Numbered from the stretch's first letter, positions 1 to 7,533 are shown. The stretch is DNA of 64,000 nt from Phytohabitans rumicis (GCF_011764445.1 NZ_BLPG01000001.1:5394001-5458000); one strand, 5' to 3'. Notes: generated by a model not told the origin, from the letters alone. A program made the numbers and translations.

Positions 1-2
1 GC

Positions 3-758
3 CAAGCCTGCGTGTACGGCGAGTGGGACGACGAACTGCGCGTCCAGCTGCGCGTCGCGTACGAGTCGGTGCTGCACGAGCGGCTCCCGGCGGTGCTCGA
101 CTGGCTGGCGTTCCAGGAGGTGGACCTCAACGCGCCGACGCCCAGCGAACCGATCACGGAGGTCCTGCCGTTCGTGGTGCCGGGTCCGTCCCGGCGCCGG
201 AGCCGGATCGTCCTGGCGTCGGCCGCCACCGTGGCGCTCCTGGGCGTCGTGGTCGCCGTGGCGCTCTTCCGGCCGGACGGCGAGGAGGAGCCCACCGCCG
301 CGTCGACCGGGGCGCTGCCGAGCCCGTCCGCGACCGGGCCCGGCGGGGTCGCGGCGATCGGCACCGGCCCGGCGAAGCCCACCGCCTCCGCGTCCCCGTC
401 GCCCACCCGCGCCTCCGCCACGCCGCGCGCCGAGTCCACCCGGCCGCCCGCCGCCGCGGCGCTGGGCGCCTCGTACGAGACCACGTCGAGCCGCCTGTTC
501 GGCTACGACGGGCGGGTGACCGTCACCAACTCCGGCAAGGCGGCCGCGCGGAAGTGGGCCGTGACGATCACGCTGCGCTCGGGCACGGTCAGCGACGTGT
601 CGGGCGCCGAGTTCAAGCAGGACGGCAACACCGTCACCTTCACCGGTGCGGCGGTGGCGGCCGCCGGCTCGCTGCGGTTCACGTTCACGGTGAACGGGTC
701 GGCCCTGGACACCGGCCCGACCGGGTGCCAGATCGACGGCAAGGCGTGCGCGTCGTAG
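3..758 (+). CDS. CBM2-type carbohydrate-binding membrane protein, 5' end outside window
   Basis: The frame is open from the first bases, so the real start probably lies upstream; the first start inside the window is GTG at 12. From that GTG there are about 65 mostly charged residues, a basic SRRRSR stretch, one hydrophobic span (residues ~66-86), a Pro/Ser/Thr-rich linker (~95-150) and a C-terminal domain of ~95 residues. That domain has the VTVTNSG and FTFTVNG strands of family 2 carbohydrate-binding modules, which bind cellulose or xylan outside the cell. No catalytic domain is visible. It probably displays a sugar-binding module on the cell surface. Function of the N-terminal part is unknown. 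Confidence 0.7.
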   Translation, partial: QACVYGEWDDELRVQLRVAYESVLHERLPAVLDWLAFQEVDLNAPTPSEPITEVLPFVVPGPSRRRSRIVLASAATVALLGVVVAVALFRPDGEEEPTAASTGALPSPSATGPGGVAAIGTGPAKPTASASPSPTRASATPRAESTRPPAAAALGASYETTSSRLFGYDGRVTVTNSGKAAARKWAVTITLRSGTVSDVSGAEFKQDGNTVTFTGAAVAAAGSLRFTFTVNGSALDTGPTGCQIDGKACAS

Positions 759-773
759 GGCATGTAAGCTTGT

Positions 774-795
774 GGAGATCCCTTCAGGGGTCTCC
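774..795 (+). terminator. Hairpin between CBM2 gene and tmRNA
   Basis: GGAGATCCC (774-782) and GGGGTCTCC (787-795) form a 9-bp stem with one wobble pair and a 4-base loop, 15 bases after the CBM2 stop. There is no T tract, so it may be a weak terminator or part of the tmRNA precursor. Confidence 0.35.
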
Positions 796-800
796 TACGA

Positions 801-1172
801 GGGGGTGACTGGTTTCGACTTCGTTCGTTGCGGCAGGGGAAGCGAGCCGAGGAAGCCGACGTTGTCTCGAAAATCATCGTCGGAAACCAATAAGCGCCAA
901 CGACAATCGCGCTAAGTACGCTCTCGCCGCCTGAGGCGAGTAGCTACTTTGTCGGCCTGGGAGTGCCTTCGACCCAGATAGCCGGCATCAGCTAGGAGGC
1001 TGGCCAATCGAGCCCGGTCGCGGGGCTTGTGCGGCGAGATTAATCAGCGGCTGGGCCCGTCACACCGACTCGCTCGCGTGATCGGAGGGGCCGAGTAGAG
1101 GCACAGCGAGCTGCGCTCGGAGAAGCCCTGACAAGGCGCCGAAGGACCCGGGTTCGATTCCCGGCACCTCCA
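801..1172 (+). ncRNA. ssrA: tmRNA (transfer-messenger RNA)
   Basis: The 5' end GGGGGTG (801-807) pairs with CACCTCC (1165-1171) followed by discriminator A at 1172. The conserved GACTGGTTTCGAC block follows the 5' stem, and a T-arm-like GGGTTCGATTCCC lies at 1150-1162. The internal reading frame ends in the ALAA degradation signal. tmRNA rescues stalled ribosomes by tagging unfinished proteins for proteolysis. CCA is not encoded. A hairpin at 774-795 lies just upstream and a strong terminator just downstream. smpB, the usual partner, is not in the window. Confidence 0.97.
896..934 (+). other. tmRNA tag reading frame
   Basis: Translation from GCC at 896 gives ANDNRAKYALAA followed by TGA (932-934). 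The LAA end is the classic ClpXP-recognised tag. The resume codon is inferred from the usual Ala start of tmRNA tags and from frame. Confidence 0.85.
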
Positions 1173-1177
1173 CGATC

Positions 1178-1212
1178 GGCGGCACGTCCCGAATGGGACG
1201 TGCCGCCCTTTT
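1178..1212 (+). terminator. Rho-independent terminator of ssrA
   Basis: A perfect 13-bp stem (1178-1190 with 1195-1207) with loop GAAT is followed by CTTTT. It starts five bases after the tmRNA 3' end. Confidence 0.9.
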
Positions 1213-1246
1213 CGTGCCCTCTCCCGCCCTCCGCCCTTTCGCGCGC

Positions 1247-1365
1247 CGATCAAGGGTTTGTGCGTCGATCAAGGGTTTGTGCGTCGATCAAGGGCGAACG
1301 GTCGTGCTTTGATCTCCGATCCACGACCGTTTGCCCTTGATCGACGGGAAAGTCCTTGATCGGCG
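1247..1365. repeat. REP-like palindromic repeat, copy 1
   Basis: Three CGATCAAGGG units start at 1247, 1266 and 1285 (19-bp period). The third begins a 22-bp arm (1285-1306) that pairs with 1322-1343 at 21 of 22 positions around a 15-base loop. A further CCTTGATCGG unit lies at 1354-1363. A second copy in opposite orientation is at 32638-32715. Both lie just downstream of a stable RNA gene and its terminator. No transposase is nearby. The rest of 1213-1457 holds nothing I recognise apart from the ribosome binding site of the next gene. Confidence 0.8.
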
Positions 1366-1457
1366 GGCGGGCGGGCGGTGCGGGCCGCGGGACGGCGGGC
1401 GCGGTGGCGCGTGGGTTGAACAATGAGGCCCGCCGGGGGAGGAACTCAGGAGGTCTC

Positions 1458-2120
1458 GTGCCAGAGCAGTACGCCGTTGACATCGTCCTGTGCATCGACG
1501 TGACCGGCAGCATGTCGCCGGTCATCGACACGGTCAAGAAGGGTGCGCTGTCGTTCCACCAGCGGTTCGTGGACGCAATGACCGCCAAGGAGAAGTCGGT
1601 GGGGAGGCTGCGACTGCGAGTGGTCGCGTACCGCGACTTCGCGGCCGACCGGAACAACCCGATCGAGCTGTCCGACTTCTGGACCGTCCCGGAGGAGACC
1701 GATCAGTTCAAGCGCTTCGTCAAGGGGCTGCGGGCGGACGGCGGGGGCGACGAGCCGGAGTCCGGCCTGGAGGCGCTGGCCCTGGCGATCAACTCCGAGT
1801 GGGAACGGGAGGCGGAACGCCGGCGGCACGTCATCGTCCTGTTCACGGACGCGTCCGCGCACCCGCTCGGCGTGGGGGCGGGGGCGGCGAAGTACCCGCG
1901 CGGACTCCCGACCGACCTGGGCGAGCTCTCCGCTCTGTGGGCCTCGGGCGCGGTGGACCGGGGCGCCAAGCGGCTGCTGCTCTTCGCCCCCGATGTCGAG
2001 CCGTGGAAGACGATCGCCGGGACCTGGAGCAACACCCTCCATTCGGCCTCCACGGCCGGCACCGGACTGCGTGACGTCGAGCTTGACGAGATCATCGGGG
2101 TCATCGCCGGCAGCGTCTGA
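1458..2120 (+). CDS. von Willebrand factor A domain protein
   Basis: GTG at 1458 is chosen because CAGGAGG lies seven bases upstream; longer readings have no such site. The 220-residue product is essentially one vWA domain. DVTGSMSP near residue 14 gives the metal-ion (MIDAS) site in a DxTGS variant, and VIVLFTDASAH in the middle supplies the later MIDAS Asp. There is no signal peptide or membrane span, so it should be cytoplasmic. vWA proteins mediate metal-dependent protein contacts; some bacterial relatives (TerY-like) go with stress systems. No partner gene is adjacent, so the role stays open. Confidence 0.85.
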   Translation: MPEQYAVDIVLCIDVTGSMSPVIDTVKKGALSFHQRFVDAMTAKEKSVGRLRLRVVAYRDFAADRNNPIELSDFWTVPEETDQFKRFVKGLRADGGGDEPESGLEALALAINSEWEREAERRRHVIVLFTDASAHPLGVGAGAAKYPRGLPTDLGELSALWASGAVDRGAKRLLLFAPDVEPWKTIAGTWSNTLHSASTAGTGLRDVELDEIIGVIAGSV

Positions 2121-2230
2121 GTACGGAGTGACCGCTGTGTGCCAAGGGACGCATGAGGTCATCCGTGGGGCTGGACACAACTGAACAATCGGGTGACCAT
2201 CGGCTAATAGCTCGTGGCGGGAGGTGCGTC

Positions 2231-2697
2231 ATGGTGGCAGGACCGTCTCACCCGACAGCGGCAGAAGACGCCGTCTCACTGGCCGTCGCCCGGCGCCACC
2301 GCGTCGCGCTGCTGCACAGCATCCAGTCCTTCGAGCAGGCCCTGGCGGCCCCGGCTGGTGACCCGGGTTGGCGGGCCCGGGTCAGCACCCGGCTGCACCG
2401 CCTGCGGGGCGCGTTCGCCGAGCACATCGTGGTCACCGAAGGTCCCGAGGGCTCTACGCCGAGCTGCTCGACCACTCGCCGAGGCTGGCGCGCGGCGTGC
2501 ACGTGCTGGTCCGCGAGCACGCCGCGGTGGCCGCCGCGCTCGGCGCCCTGCAGCGCAAGGTGGACGTGCCCGAGCCGACCGTCGAGGAGCTCCGCGCCTG
2601 GGCCAGTGACCTGCTGCGGGAGCTGTCCCGGCACCGGCAGCGCGGCGCCGACCTCGTCTACGAGGCGTACGAGACGGACATCGGTGGCGAGACCTGA
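2231..2697 (+). pseudogene. Hemerythrin-like helical protein, frameshifted
   Basis: ATG at 2231 has GGGAGG just upstream. The first ~75 codons encode a helical sequence ending AEHIVVTEGPE. Continuation (LYAELLDHSPRLARGVHVLVREH) lies in the -1 frame and runs to TGA at 2697. Adding one G to the GGG at 2449-2451 joins both halves into one ~155-residue protein. The spacing of EH, HSP and REH on predicted helices resembles hemerythrin/HHE-type four-helix proteins, but not all metal ligands are certain. Either a real single-base loss or a sequence error; two similar cases occur further right. Confidence 0.6.
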
Positions 2698-2755
2698 TCC
2701 TTACGGTCCGCTGACGTGGCGCCGCGGCCGGCGTACCTGGCTCTAGGCTCGCGAG

Positions 2756-3457
2756 ATGAGACAGCACGTGCTCGTCGTCGACGATGACCTGACCGTCAGC
2801 GACGTGGTGCGGCGCTACCTGGAGCGCGCCGGGTTCGACGTGACGCTCGCCGCCGACGGGCCACAGGCCATGATCGCCTTCGAACGGCGCCGGCCCGACC
2901 TCGTCGTACTCGATTTGATGTTGCCTGGGCTCGACGGCCTGGAGGTGTGCCGGCGGATGCGGTCGCGGGTCCGCGACCTGCCCGTGGTGATGCTGACCGC
3001 GCTCGGCGAGGAGGCCGACCGCGTCGTGGGCCTTGAGCTGGGGGCCGACGACTACGTGACCAAGCCGTTCTCGCCGCGGGAGCTGGTCTTGCGAGTGCGG
3101 TCCGTGTTGCGGCGGGCTGCGCACGCCGGAGCGCCGGTGGTGCTGCGCGACGGCCCGCTCGTGGTCGATGTGGAACGGCGGGTCGCCCATCTGGGTGACC
3201 AAGAGCTTGCTCTGACGGTACGGGAGTTCGACCTGCTCGCCTACCTGTTGAGCCACCCGGGGCGGGCGTTCAAGCGGGCGGAGTTGCTGGACGCGGTGTG
3301 GGGCTGGACGTTCGGCGACCACTCCACCGTTACCGTCCACGTGCGACGGTTGCGGGAGAAGGTCGAGGCCGACCCCGCCGACCCGAAACGGATCGTGACG
3401 GTGTGGGGCGTGGGCTACCGGTACGAGCCGCTCACGGCAGCTCGAACGGCAGCTTGA
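2756..3457 (+). CDS. OmpR/PhoB-family response regulator
   Basis: 233 residues. The N-terminal receiver domain (1-120) has acidic residues D9-D11, phosphoacceptor D53 in VVLDLMLPG, a conserved Thr in VVMLTALG and Lys in TKPFSP. The C-terminal winged-helix DNA-binding domain (~130-225) has LTVREFDLLAYL and VHVRRLREK. Such proteins control promoters after phosphorylation by a sensor kinase. No histidine kinase is adjacent: downstream is the convergent mtnP, whose 3' end overlaps this gene by 26 bp. It may be an orphan or act with a distant kinase. Confidence 0.93.
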   Translation: MRQHVLVVDDDLTVSDVVRRYLERAGFDVTLAADGPQAMIAFERRRPDLVVLDLMLPGLDGLEVCRRMRSRVRDLPVVMLTALGEEADRVVGLELGADDYVTKPFSPRELVLRVRSVLRRAAHAGAPVVLRDGPLVVDVERRVAHLGDQELALTVREFDLLAYLLSHPGRAFKRAELLDAVWGWTFGDHSTVTVHVRRLREKVEADPADPKRIVTVWGVGYRYEPLTAARTAA

Positions 3458-4235
3458 TCCCGTCGAGGGCGTGGGGGCAGGGGCAGGTGCGCTCGGCGGG
3501 CAGCGCCGCGATGGCGTCGAGGAGCAGGCCGCGCAGCCGGGCCGTGTTTTCCCCGAAGACCCGGAAGACCTCCTCATGGGTGACGCTGTGGCCACCCTCG
3601 ACGCCGGCGTCCAGGTCGGTGACGAGCGCGATGGCGGTGTAGCAGAGGGCCAGTTCGCGGGCCAGTACCGCCTCCGGGTGGCCTGTCATGTTTACGACAG
3701 TGCCGCCGATGGCGCTGAACCACCGCGACTCCGCCCGGGTCGAGAAGCGCGGGCCCTCGACGACCACCATCGTGCCGCCGTCCTGCGCCCCGACGCCCTG
3801 CCGCGTGGCCGTACGTAGGAGCGTGTCCCGCCCGGCCGGGCAGTACGGGTCGGCGAACGAGACGTGCACCGCACCCCGGTCGTAGTAGGTCTGGACCCGG
3901 CCGCTGGTGCGGTCGATGAGCTGGTCCGGCACCACGAACGTGCCTGGTCCGAGCTCAGGAAGCAGCCCGCCGACCGCGCAGGGCGCGAGGATCTGCCGTA
4001 CGCCGAGGGAGCGGAGCGCCCACAGGTTGGCCCGGTACGGGATCAGGTGCGGCGGATGCCGGTGATCCCGACCGTGCCGGGGCAGGAACGCCACCGCCCG
4101 GCCGCCAACCTCCGCCACCGTGATCGGGTCGGACGGCGCGCCGTACGGCGTGTCGACCACGTGCTCTGTCGCGCCGTCAAGCAAGGCGTAGAGGCCGGAA
4201 CCACCAATTACGGCGAACTCTGGTTGTGGGCTCAC
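3432..4235 (-). CDS. mtnP: S-methyl-5'-thioadenosine phosphorylase
   Basis: 267 residues, GTG start. IGGSGLY at the N-terminus, PRHGRDH with HLIPYRANLWAL, EGPRFSTRAES and NMTGHPEAVLARE are purine-nucleoside-phosphorylase-type phosphate and substrate motifs of the MTAP group. It cleaves methylthioadenosine to adenine and methylthioribose-1-phosphate in the methionine salvage route, in the cytoplasm. It is convergent with, and overlaps, the response regulator. Its promoter region lies against the left end of the prophage: only 34 bp separate its start from the proposed attachment core, so integration may affect its expression. Confidence 0.92.
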   Translation of the reverse strand: MSPQPEFAVIGGSGLYALLDGATEHVVDTPYGAPSDPITVAEVGGRAVAFLPRHGRDHRHPPHLIPYRANLWALRSLGVRQILAPCAVGGLLPELGPGTFVVPDQLIDRTSGRVQTYYDRGAVHVSFADPYCPAGRDTLLRTATRQGVGAQDGGTMVVVEGPRFSTRAESRWFSAIGGTVVNMTGHPEAVLARELALCYTAIALVTDLDAGVEGGHSVTHEEVFRVFGENTARLRGLLLDAIAALPAERTCPCPHALDGIKLPFELP

Positions 4236-4268
4236 GATTGAGACCTTAACCAGGGGCTAGGACGCAAG

Positions 4269-4532
4269 CTATGGTGCCATGTCTTGCGGCCCTTGCTCTG
4301 ACTCGCGGATGAGGTCTGCGACCTTGATTCCCAGGGCGTTGGCGATTACCTCCAAGTCGTCGAGGTCGAACGCGGTCTCGCCGGTCATTCGCCGGCTGAG
4401 GTTCTGCTGGCGGATGCCGGTCTTCCTGGCTAGCTCGGCGGCGGACATGCGGCGACGGGCGAGGATGACGCGGATCTCCTCGGCCGCCCGTTCGCGGAGG
4501 CGCCCGGTGGGCACCGTCGGGTTGTCGCTCAT
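4269..4532 (-). CDS. Prophage repressor-type HTH protein
   Basis: 87 residues from ATG at 4532. A longer frame reaches 4640, but that would cross the likely leftward promoter and operators. An XRE/Cro-CI helix-turn-helix occupies ~25-75 (MSAAELARKTGIRQQNLSRRMTG). It is the only leftward gene at the early end, as expected of an immunity repressor. It is strikingly similar to the rightward gene at 4657 (33 of 48 residues in the HTH core), so the pair seems to come from duplication. No good ribosome binding site precedes the ATG. Small for a CI protein: no separate dimerisation or peptidase domain. Confidence 0.7.
   Translation of the reverse strand: MSDNPTVPTGRLRERAAEEIRVILARRRMSAAELARKTGIRQQNLSRRMTGETAFDLDDLEVIANALGIKVADLIRESEQGPQDMAP
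4270..4279. other. Candidate attL core
   Basis: TATGGTGCCA matches 31334-31343 exactly. It overlaps the last codons of the leftward repressor. The repeat is short, so chance is not excluded; its position between host and phage genes at both ends is the argument. Confidence 0.35.
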
Positions 4533-4600
4533 AGGAGGATGATGACCCGCTAAGCGGTACGAGCGCAACAGTTCGTGTGTGCCACTCGACTTCTCGGTGT

Positions 4601-4686
4601 TAGCTACACGCTCAGCGTGTTGACAACACACCCCGATCAAGCGTAGACATACCGCTATGAGCGTGAGCTACACGGTTAGCGGTATG
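4601..4686. promoter_or_regulatory. Immunity-region operators and divergent promoters
   Basis: TAGCTACACGCTCAGCG (4601-4617) recurs as GAGCTACACGGTTAGCG (4665-4681). CATACCGCT (4648-4656) and AGCGGTATG (4678-4686) form a perfect inverted repeat around the start of the Cro-like gene. GTGTTGACAACAC (4617-4629) is palindromic and supplies a rightward -35 TTGACA (4620-4625); a -10 TAGACA lies at 4644-4649 (18-bp spacing). That start point would fall at or next to ATG 4657, giving a leaderless message. A leftward promoter (TTGTCA, then TAACAC) overlaps. AGCGGTA also occurs near 4554. Confidence 0.6.
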
Positions 4687-4905
4687 CGAGAGGCGGTCGC
4701 TGAGAACGTCCGCATCGAGCTGGCGCGCCGGAAGATGAGCGCCGCCGAACTGGCTCGTCGGCTCGGCGTTCCCCCACAGAACCTGTCTCGCCGCATGACC
4801 GGCGAGACCCCCTTCGACACCGACGACCTCGTGCAGATCGCGAATGAGTTCGGCATCAGCGTGACTGCGCTCCTGCCGGTCGAGCAGACCGCGAGCGCGT
4901 CATGA
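4657..4905 (+). CDS. Cro-like HTH regulator, paralogue of the repressor
   Basis: 82 residues from ATG 4657; an in-frame ATG at 4684 is possible. The first start is preferred because the predicted promoter would place transcription start on it (leaderless). XRE-type HTH with MSAAELARRLGVPPQNLSRRMTGE, nearly the same as in the leftward repressor. As first gene of the rightward early operon it probably competes with the repressor for the shared operators. Its stop overlaps the next gene's start (ATGA). Confidence 0.75.
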   Translation: MSVSYTVSGMREAVAENVRIELARRKMSAAELARRLGVPPQNLSRRMTGETPFDTDDLVQIANEFGISVTALLPVEQTASAS

Positions 4906-5279
4906 CCGCGCCGAACCTCGACCCCATCGCCGTCCAGCTGCGCGCCGAACGCAAGCGGCGCAACCTGTCCCTACCGCGGGCCGCCGAGCTCGTCGGCCTG
5001 GAGGCCGTCGTGATCGGCTCGTACGAGCGCGGCGACCGGACCCCGCCCCTCGACCGGCTCCGCCAGTGGGTGGAGGGCCTGAACCACCGACTGCTGGCGG
5101 TGCCGACGTCGCCGACTGCGGAGGGTGCGCTTCGGGTCGAGTTCGGTGTCGCGTACGCCGATCGGGTCATTCCTTGCGAGTCCGAGGACTCGGCGGTCGA
5201 GCTGCGTCGTGGCTTGACGGGCTTGGCGGTTGTGGTGGCTCGGGCGGTGCGTACGACGAGCTGGGAGCCGCTGTCATGA
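4902..5279 (+). CDS. XRE-family HTH early regulator
   Basis: 125 residues. The N-terminal HTH (about 10-60: VQLRAERKRRNLSLPRAAELVG, GSYERGDRTPPLDRL) belongs to the XRE family. The C-terminal half has no motif I recognise. It is translationally coupled on both sides by ATGA overlaps. Probably a second early transcription regulator of the prophage. Confidence 0.75.
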   Translation: MTAPNLDPIAVQLRAERKRRNLSLPRAAELVGLEAVVIGSYERGDRTPPLDRLRQWVEGLNHRLLAVPTSPTAEGALRVEFGVAYADRVIPCESEDSAVELRRGLTGLAVVVARAVRTTSWEPLS

Positions 5280-5482
5280 CGGGGCCGCCGCCTCCTCCTC
5301 CTCCGCCTCCTCCGCCTCCCGTCACGTTGCTGCCGCGTAGCTGCCCGCCGGGCGGTGCTGCCGTCGATGACCGCCGCCCGGCGTGGCCGATTCCGGCGTG
5401 TGAGGCGGCCGAGCTGGAGGCGCAGCTGTTCCTGGCGAGCATCGACCTGGCTCGCCGGCACGCCGCCCGGGCGGTGGCGTGA
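5276..5482 (+). CDS. Small protein with 12 consecutive prolines
   Basis: 68 residues, MTG followed by twelve prolines, then a short linker and a helical C-terminus (EAAELEAQLFLASIDLARRHAARA). Start and stop overlap both neighbours (ATGA; TGATG), which supports that it is translated. A run of twelve prolines should stall ribosomes strongly and need EF-P, so the message could act as a brake on distal translation. Function unknown. Confidence 0.55.
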   Translation: MTGPPPPPPPPPPPPVTLLPRSCPPGGAAVDDRRPAWPIPACEAAELEAQLFLASIDLARRHAARAVA

Positions 5483-5955
5483 TGCTGCCGACGTACCTGC
5501 ATCCGACGCCGGCCCGGCGTGCGCTGCGCGATGAGATCGCCGCTGGCCGGGTGTTCCGCGACGCCGCCGGCGACGACTACCTGTCCGGTGAGCGGAAGGT
5601 CAGCACGGTTGTCCGCGAGATGGAGGCGGCCGGCTGGGTGACGCTCGGCGCGCTCGGCGCGGGGCGTGCTACCGCGCTGTGGGCGCCGACCGCGTACGGC
5701 CATGCCGTCGACGTGGTCCGGATCCTCGACTTCGGCACGGAGGCGTCGCCTCAGATGGTGGCCGAGGTCGGCGACGCGGACACGCCGCGGGTGCTCGGCC
5801 ACGTGGTGTACCTGCCGACGCGGACGTCGTTCCGGTGGCAGGTCACGGTCGGCGGCGTCGTGGCGGTGGTGCGGAAGCGGCCGGAGGCGTGGGGCGAGCT
5901 GTGGCACCGGGCGTGCCTCGCGTACGCGGCCCAGCAGCCGATCGCCAATCCCTGA
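5482..5955 (+). CDS. Phage protein of unknown function
   Basis: 157 residues from ATG 5482, overlapping the upstream stop (TGATG); a GTG one codon earlier is equally in frame. The N-terminal ~75 residues are helical with a winged-helix-like pattern (REMEAAGWVTLGALGAGRATALWAPT); the rest is beta-rich. No catalytic motif is seen. It is in the early operon between regulators and DNA-metabolism genes. Confidence 0.65.
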   Translation: MLPTYLHPTPARRALRDEIAAGRVFRDAAGDDYLSGERKVSTVVREMEAAGWVTLGALGAGRATALWAPTAYGHAVDVVRILDFGTEASPQMVAEVGDADTPRVLGHVVYLPTRTSFRWQVTVGGVVAVVRKRPEAWGELWHRACLAYAAQQPIANP

Positions 5956-6032
5956 CAAGCGTGCGGGTCACCGGACTCGACCCGGCGACCCGCCCTGGCC
6001 CACACACCAAATTCGAGCGAAAGGGGCGAGCC

Positions 6033-6803
6033 ATGGCTCAGCCTAGCGACAAGCCCACCACGAAGCGCGCCGCCGACCTCCGGGACGGCGACCAGATCAT
6101 CGTCGACTCCGAGTGGAGCGATGGCCCGACCGTCACCGAGGTTCGCGGCGTCGAGCCGTCCGCCGCTCACCGCGGCGAATTCGTCGTGCTGGTCACCGGC
6201 GGCGACATCTTCCGGTGGCCGGCCGAGAACCCGATCAAGCTCGCCACCGAGGAGCAGGCCCGAAAGGCCGAGCAGGAGCGAGAGCGGGTCGCCAACATCG
6301 AGGCTCTCTCCAGCTTCGTGACCTGGCTGTACAACCACCCAGAGGCACCGGCGCCGAACACCATGAGCGCGCAGGCGAGCTTGTTCGGCCCGTGGCTGGA
6401 CCAGCTCGACATCGCCCAGCGTGTCGCCGAGTCGCTGGGCGTCGAGATCGAGCGGGGCCGGGGATACGACGGCCGGCCGACCGCCAAGGTCGAGACGAAG
6501 TTCGGCGACATCCGGTACGTGGTGTACGGCTCGGACGACCGGCGCGACGTCGAGCGGCGTTGCGAGCACTGCGGTGAGGACCTCGACCTGATCGAGGCCG
6601 GCCGGCTCGGCCACGTCCCGGGCGAGGCGTGCGATCCCGCGCCTGCGCTGGGCGGTGAGACGCCGCTCGACTCGCTTCCTGAGGACTTCGGCGCGGACCA
6701 CAAGCCGGAGCCCGACTGCTGCGAGGACTGCGACGCCGAGCTCGACGCGGACGCCGAGGCGGACGCGGCCGACGACGCGAACACCCGGGCCGGCGTCGCA
6801 TGA
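6033..6803 (+). CDS. Phage protein with paired Cys motifs and acidic tail
   Basis: 256 residues from ATG 6033, with AAGGGGCGAG upstream. The first part (15-75) is beta-rich, the middle (80-170) helical. CEHCGEDLD near residue 180 and CCEDCDAELD near 235 are CxxC pairs likely to bind zinc. The C-terminus is very acidic (Asp/Glu/Ala). A short hairpin (5963-5969 with 5987-5993) lies in the 77-bp gap before it. Function unknown; acidic mimicry of nucleic acid is possible but not shown. Confidence 0.7.
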   Translation: MAQPSDKPTTKRAADLRDGDQIIVDSEWSDGPTVTEVRGVEPSAAHRGEFVVLVTGGDIFRWPAENPIKLATEEQARKAEQERERVANIEALSSFVTWLYNHPEAPAPNTMSAQASLFGPWLDQLDIAQRVAESLGVEIERGRGYDGRPTAKVETKFGDIRYVVYGSDDRRDVERRCEHCGEDLDLIEAGRLGHVPGEACDPAPALGGETPLDSLPEDFGADHKPEPDCCEDCDAELDADAEADAADDANTRAGVA

Positions 6804-7333
6804 TCGCCTTCCTGATCGGTGCTGGCGTCGGCCTGCTGGCCGGCGCCGGCCTCGGCGCCATCATGGTCGCGCTAGTGGCGAAGACACGGATCGGGCAGGC
6901 GCGGACCGCCGCCCGCAACGCCGACGCCGCGCAGGCCCGCGCCGAGGCCCGCGCTGACCGGCTGCAGGTGCGCTGCGACGCGTACGTCGGCGAGCTCGAC
7001 GCGCTCGTCGAGGCGACCAGGCCGCCACGCCCGAGCTTCGATGCGAACCCGACCATCAGCCTCGCGCCCGGGCAGACCTACACCGAGTGGTACGCGGCGT
7101 ACGCCGATGCGCTGGACCGGGAGCAGCCGGGCTGGTGGGAGGACCTGTCCGGGTCGGCGGCGGGGGAGTTGGTTCGGCTCGCTGAGGAGCGGCGCGCCGA
7201 GACGTACGAGCAGAACGAGCTGGATCAGGACCGCATCCCGACCCGCGAGGCGGCGCAGCGGGCCCGGTCGCCGCTGCGGCCCGGCATGGCCATCTACCCG
7301 CGGTACGCGCCCCGGGACGGTGAGGGCCGGTGA
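6800..7333 (+). CDS. Membrane-anchored coiled-coil phage protein
   Basis: 177 residues. Residues 1-28 are a hydrophobic Gly/Ala-rich membrane segment. An Ala/Arg-rich coiled coil (30-75: ARTAARNADAAQARAEARADRLQ) follows, then a soluble domain with GQTYTEWYAAYADALDREQPGWWEDL. It overlaps both neighbours (ATGA, GTGA). Function unknown; the topology suggests an inner-membrane protein made early in infection. Confidence 0.65.
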   Translation: MIAFLIGAGVGLLAGAGLGAIMVALVAKTRIGQARTAARNADAAQARAEARADRLQVRCDAYVGELDALVEATRPPRPSFDANPTISLAPGQTYTEWYAAYADALDREQPGWWEDLSGSAAGELVRLAEERRAETYEQNELDQDRIPTREAAQRARSPLRPGMAIYPRYAPRDGEGR

Positions 7334-7533
7334 AGCGCCTCTGCCGCGAGGTCGCCCGCGTGTGGCGCGCCTACACCCGCACCCCGCGCCACCGCGCCCG
7401 GCGCCCCGTCGCCGCCCACCGGCGCGCCGCCGACCCGTTCGCCGAGCAGCTCCGCGAACGCATCTGGACCGGCGCCATCCACGACTGGGCCGAGCGTCGC
7501 CGTGCCCTCTACGCCAACGGCGGCACCACATGA
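7330..7533 (+). CDS. Small basic phage protein
   Basis: 67 residues, GTG start overlapping the previous stop. Very Arg-rich first half (RARRPVAAHRRAAD), then a helix (FAEQLRERIWTGAIHDWAERRRALYA). Possibly nucleic-acid binding by charge. No family recognised. Confidence 0.5.
   Translation: MKRLCREVARVWRAYTRTPRHRARRPVAAHRRAADPFAEQLRERIWTGAIHDWAERRRALYANGGTT

Noticed and set aside
801-1172. tmRNA 3' end as the phage attachment site
   Set aside because: No second copy of its 3' sequence is found at either prophage border, and the border is 3 kb away.
1247-1303. Short tandem repeat as CRISPR or direct-repeat array
   Set aside because: Only three 19-bp units with no spacers; they belong to the palindromic element also found at 32638.
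1178-1453. Small minus-strand frames after ssrA
   Set aside because: They run through the terminator and the palindromic repeat and have no ribosome binding site.
4533-4640. N-terminal extension of the repressor to 4640
   Set aside because: It would lie over operators and the leftward promoter, and the extra residues have no HTH-family counterpart.
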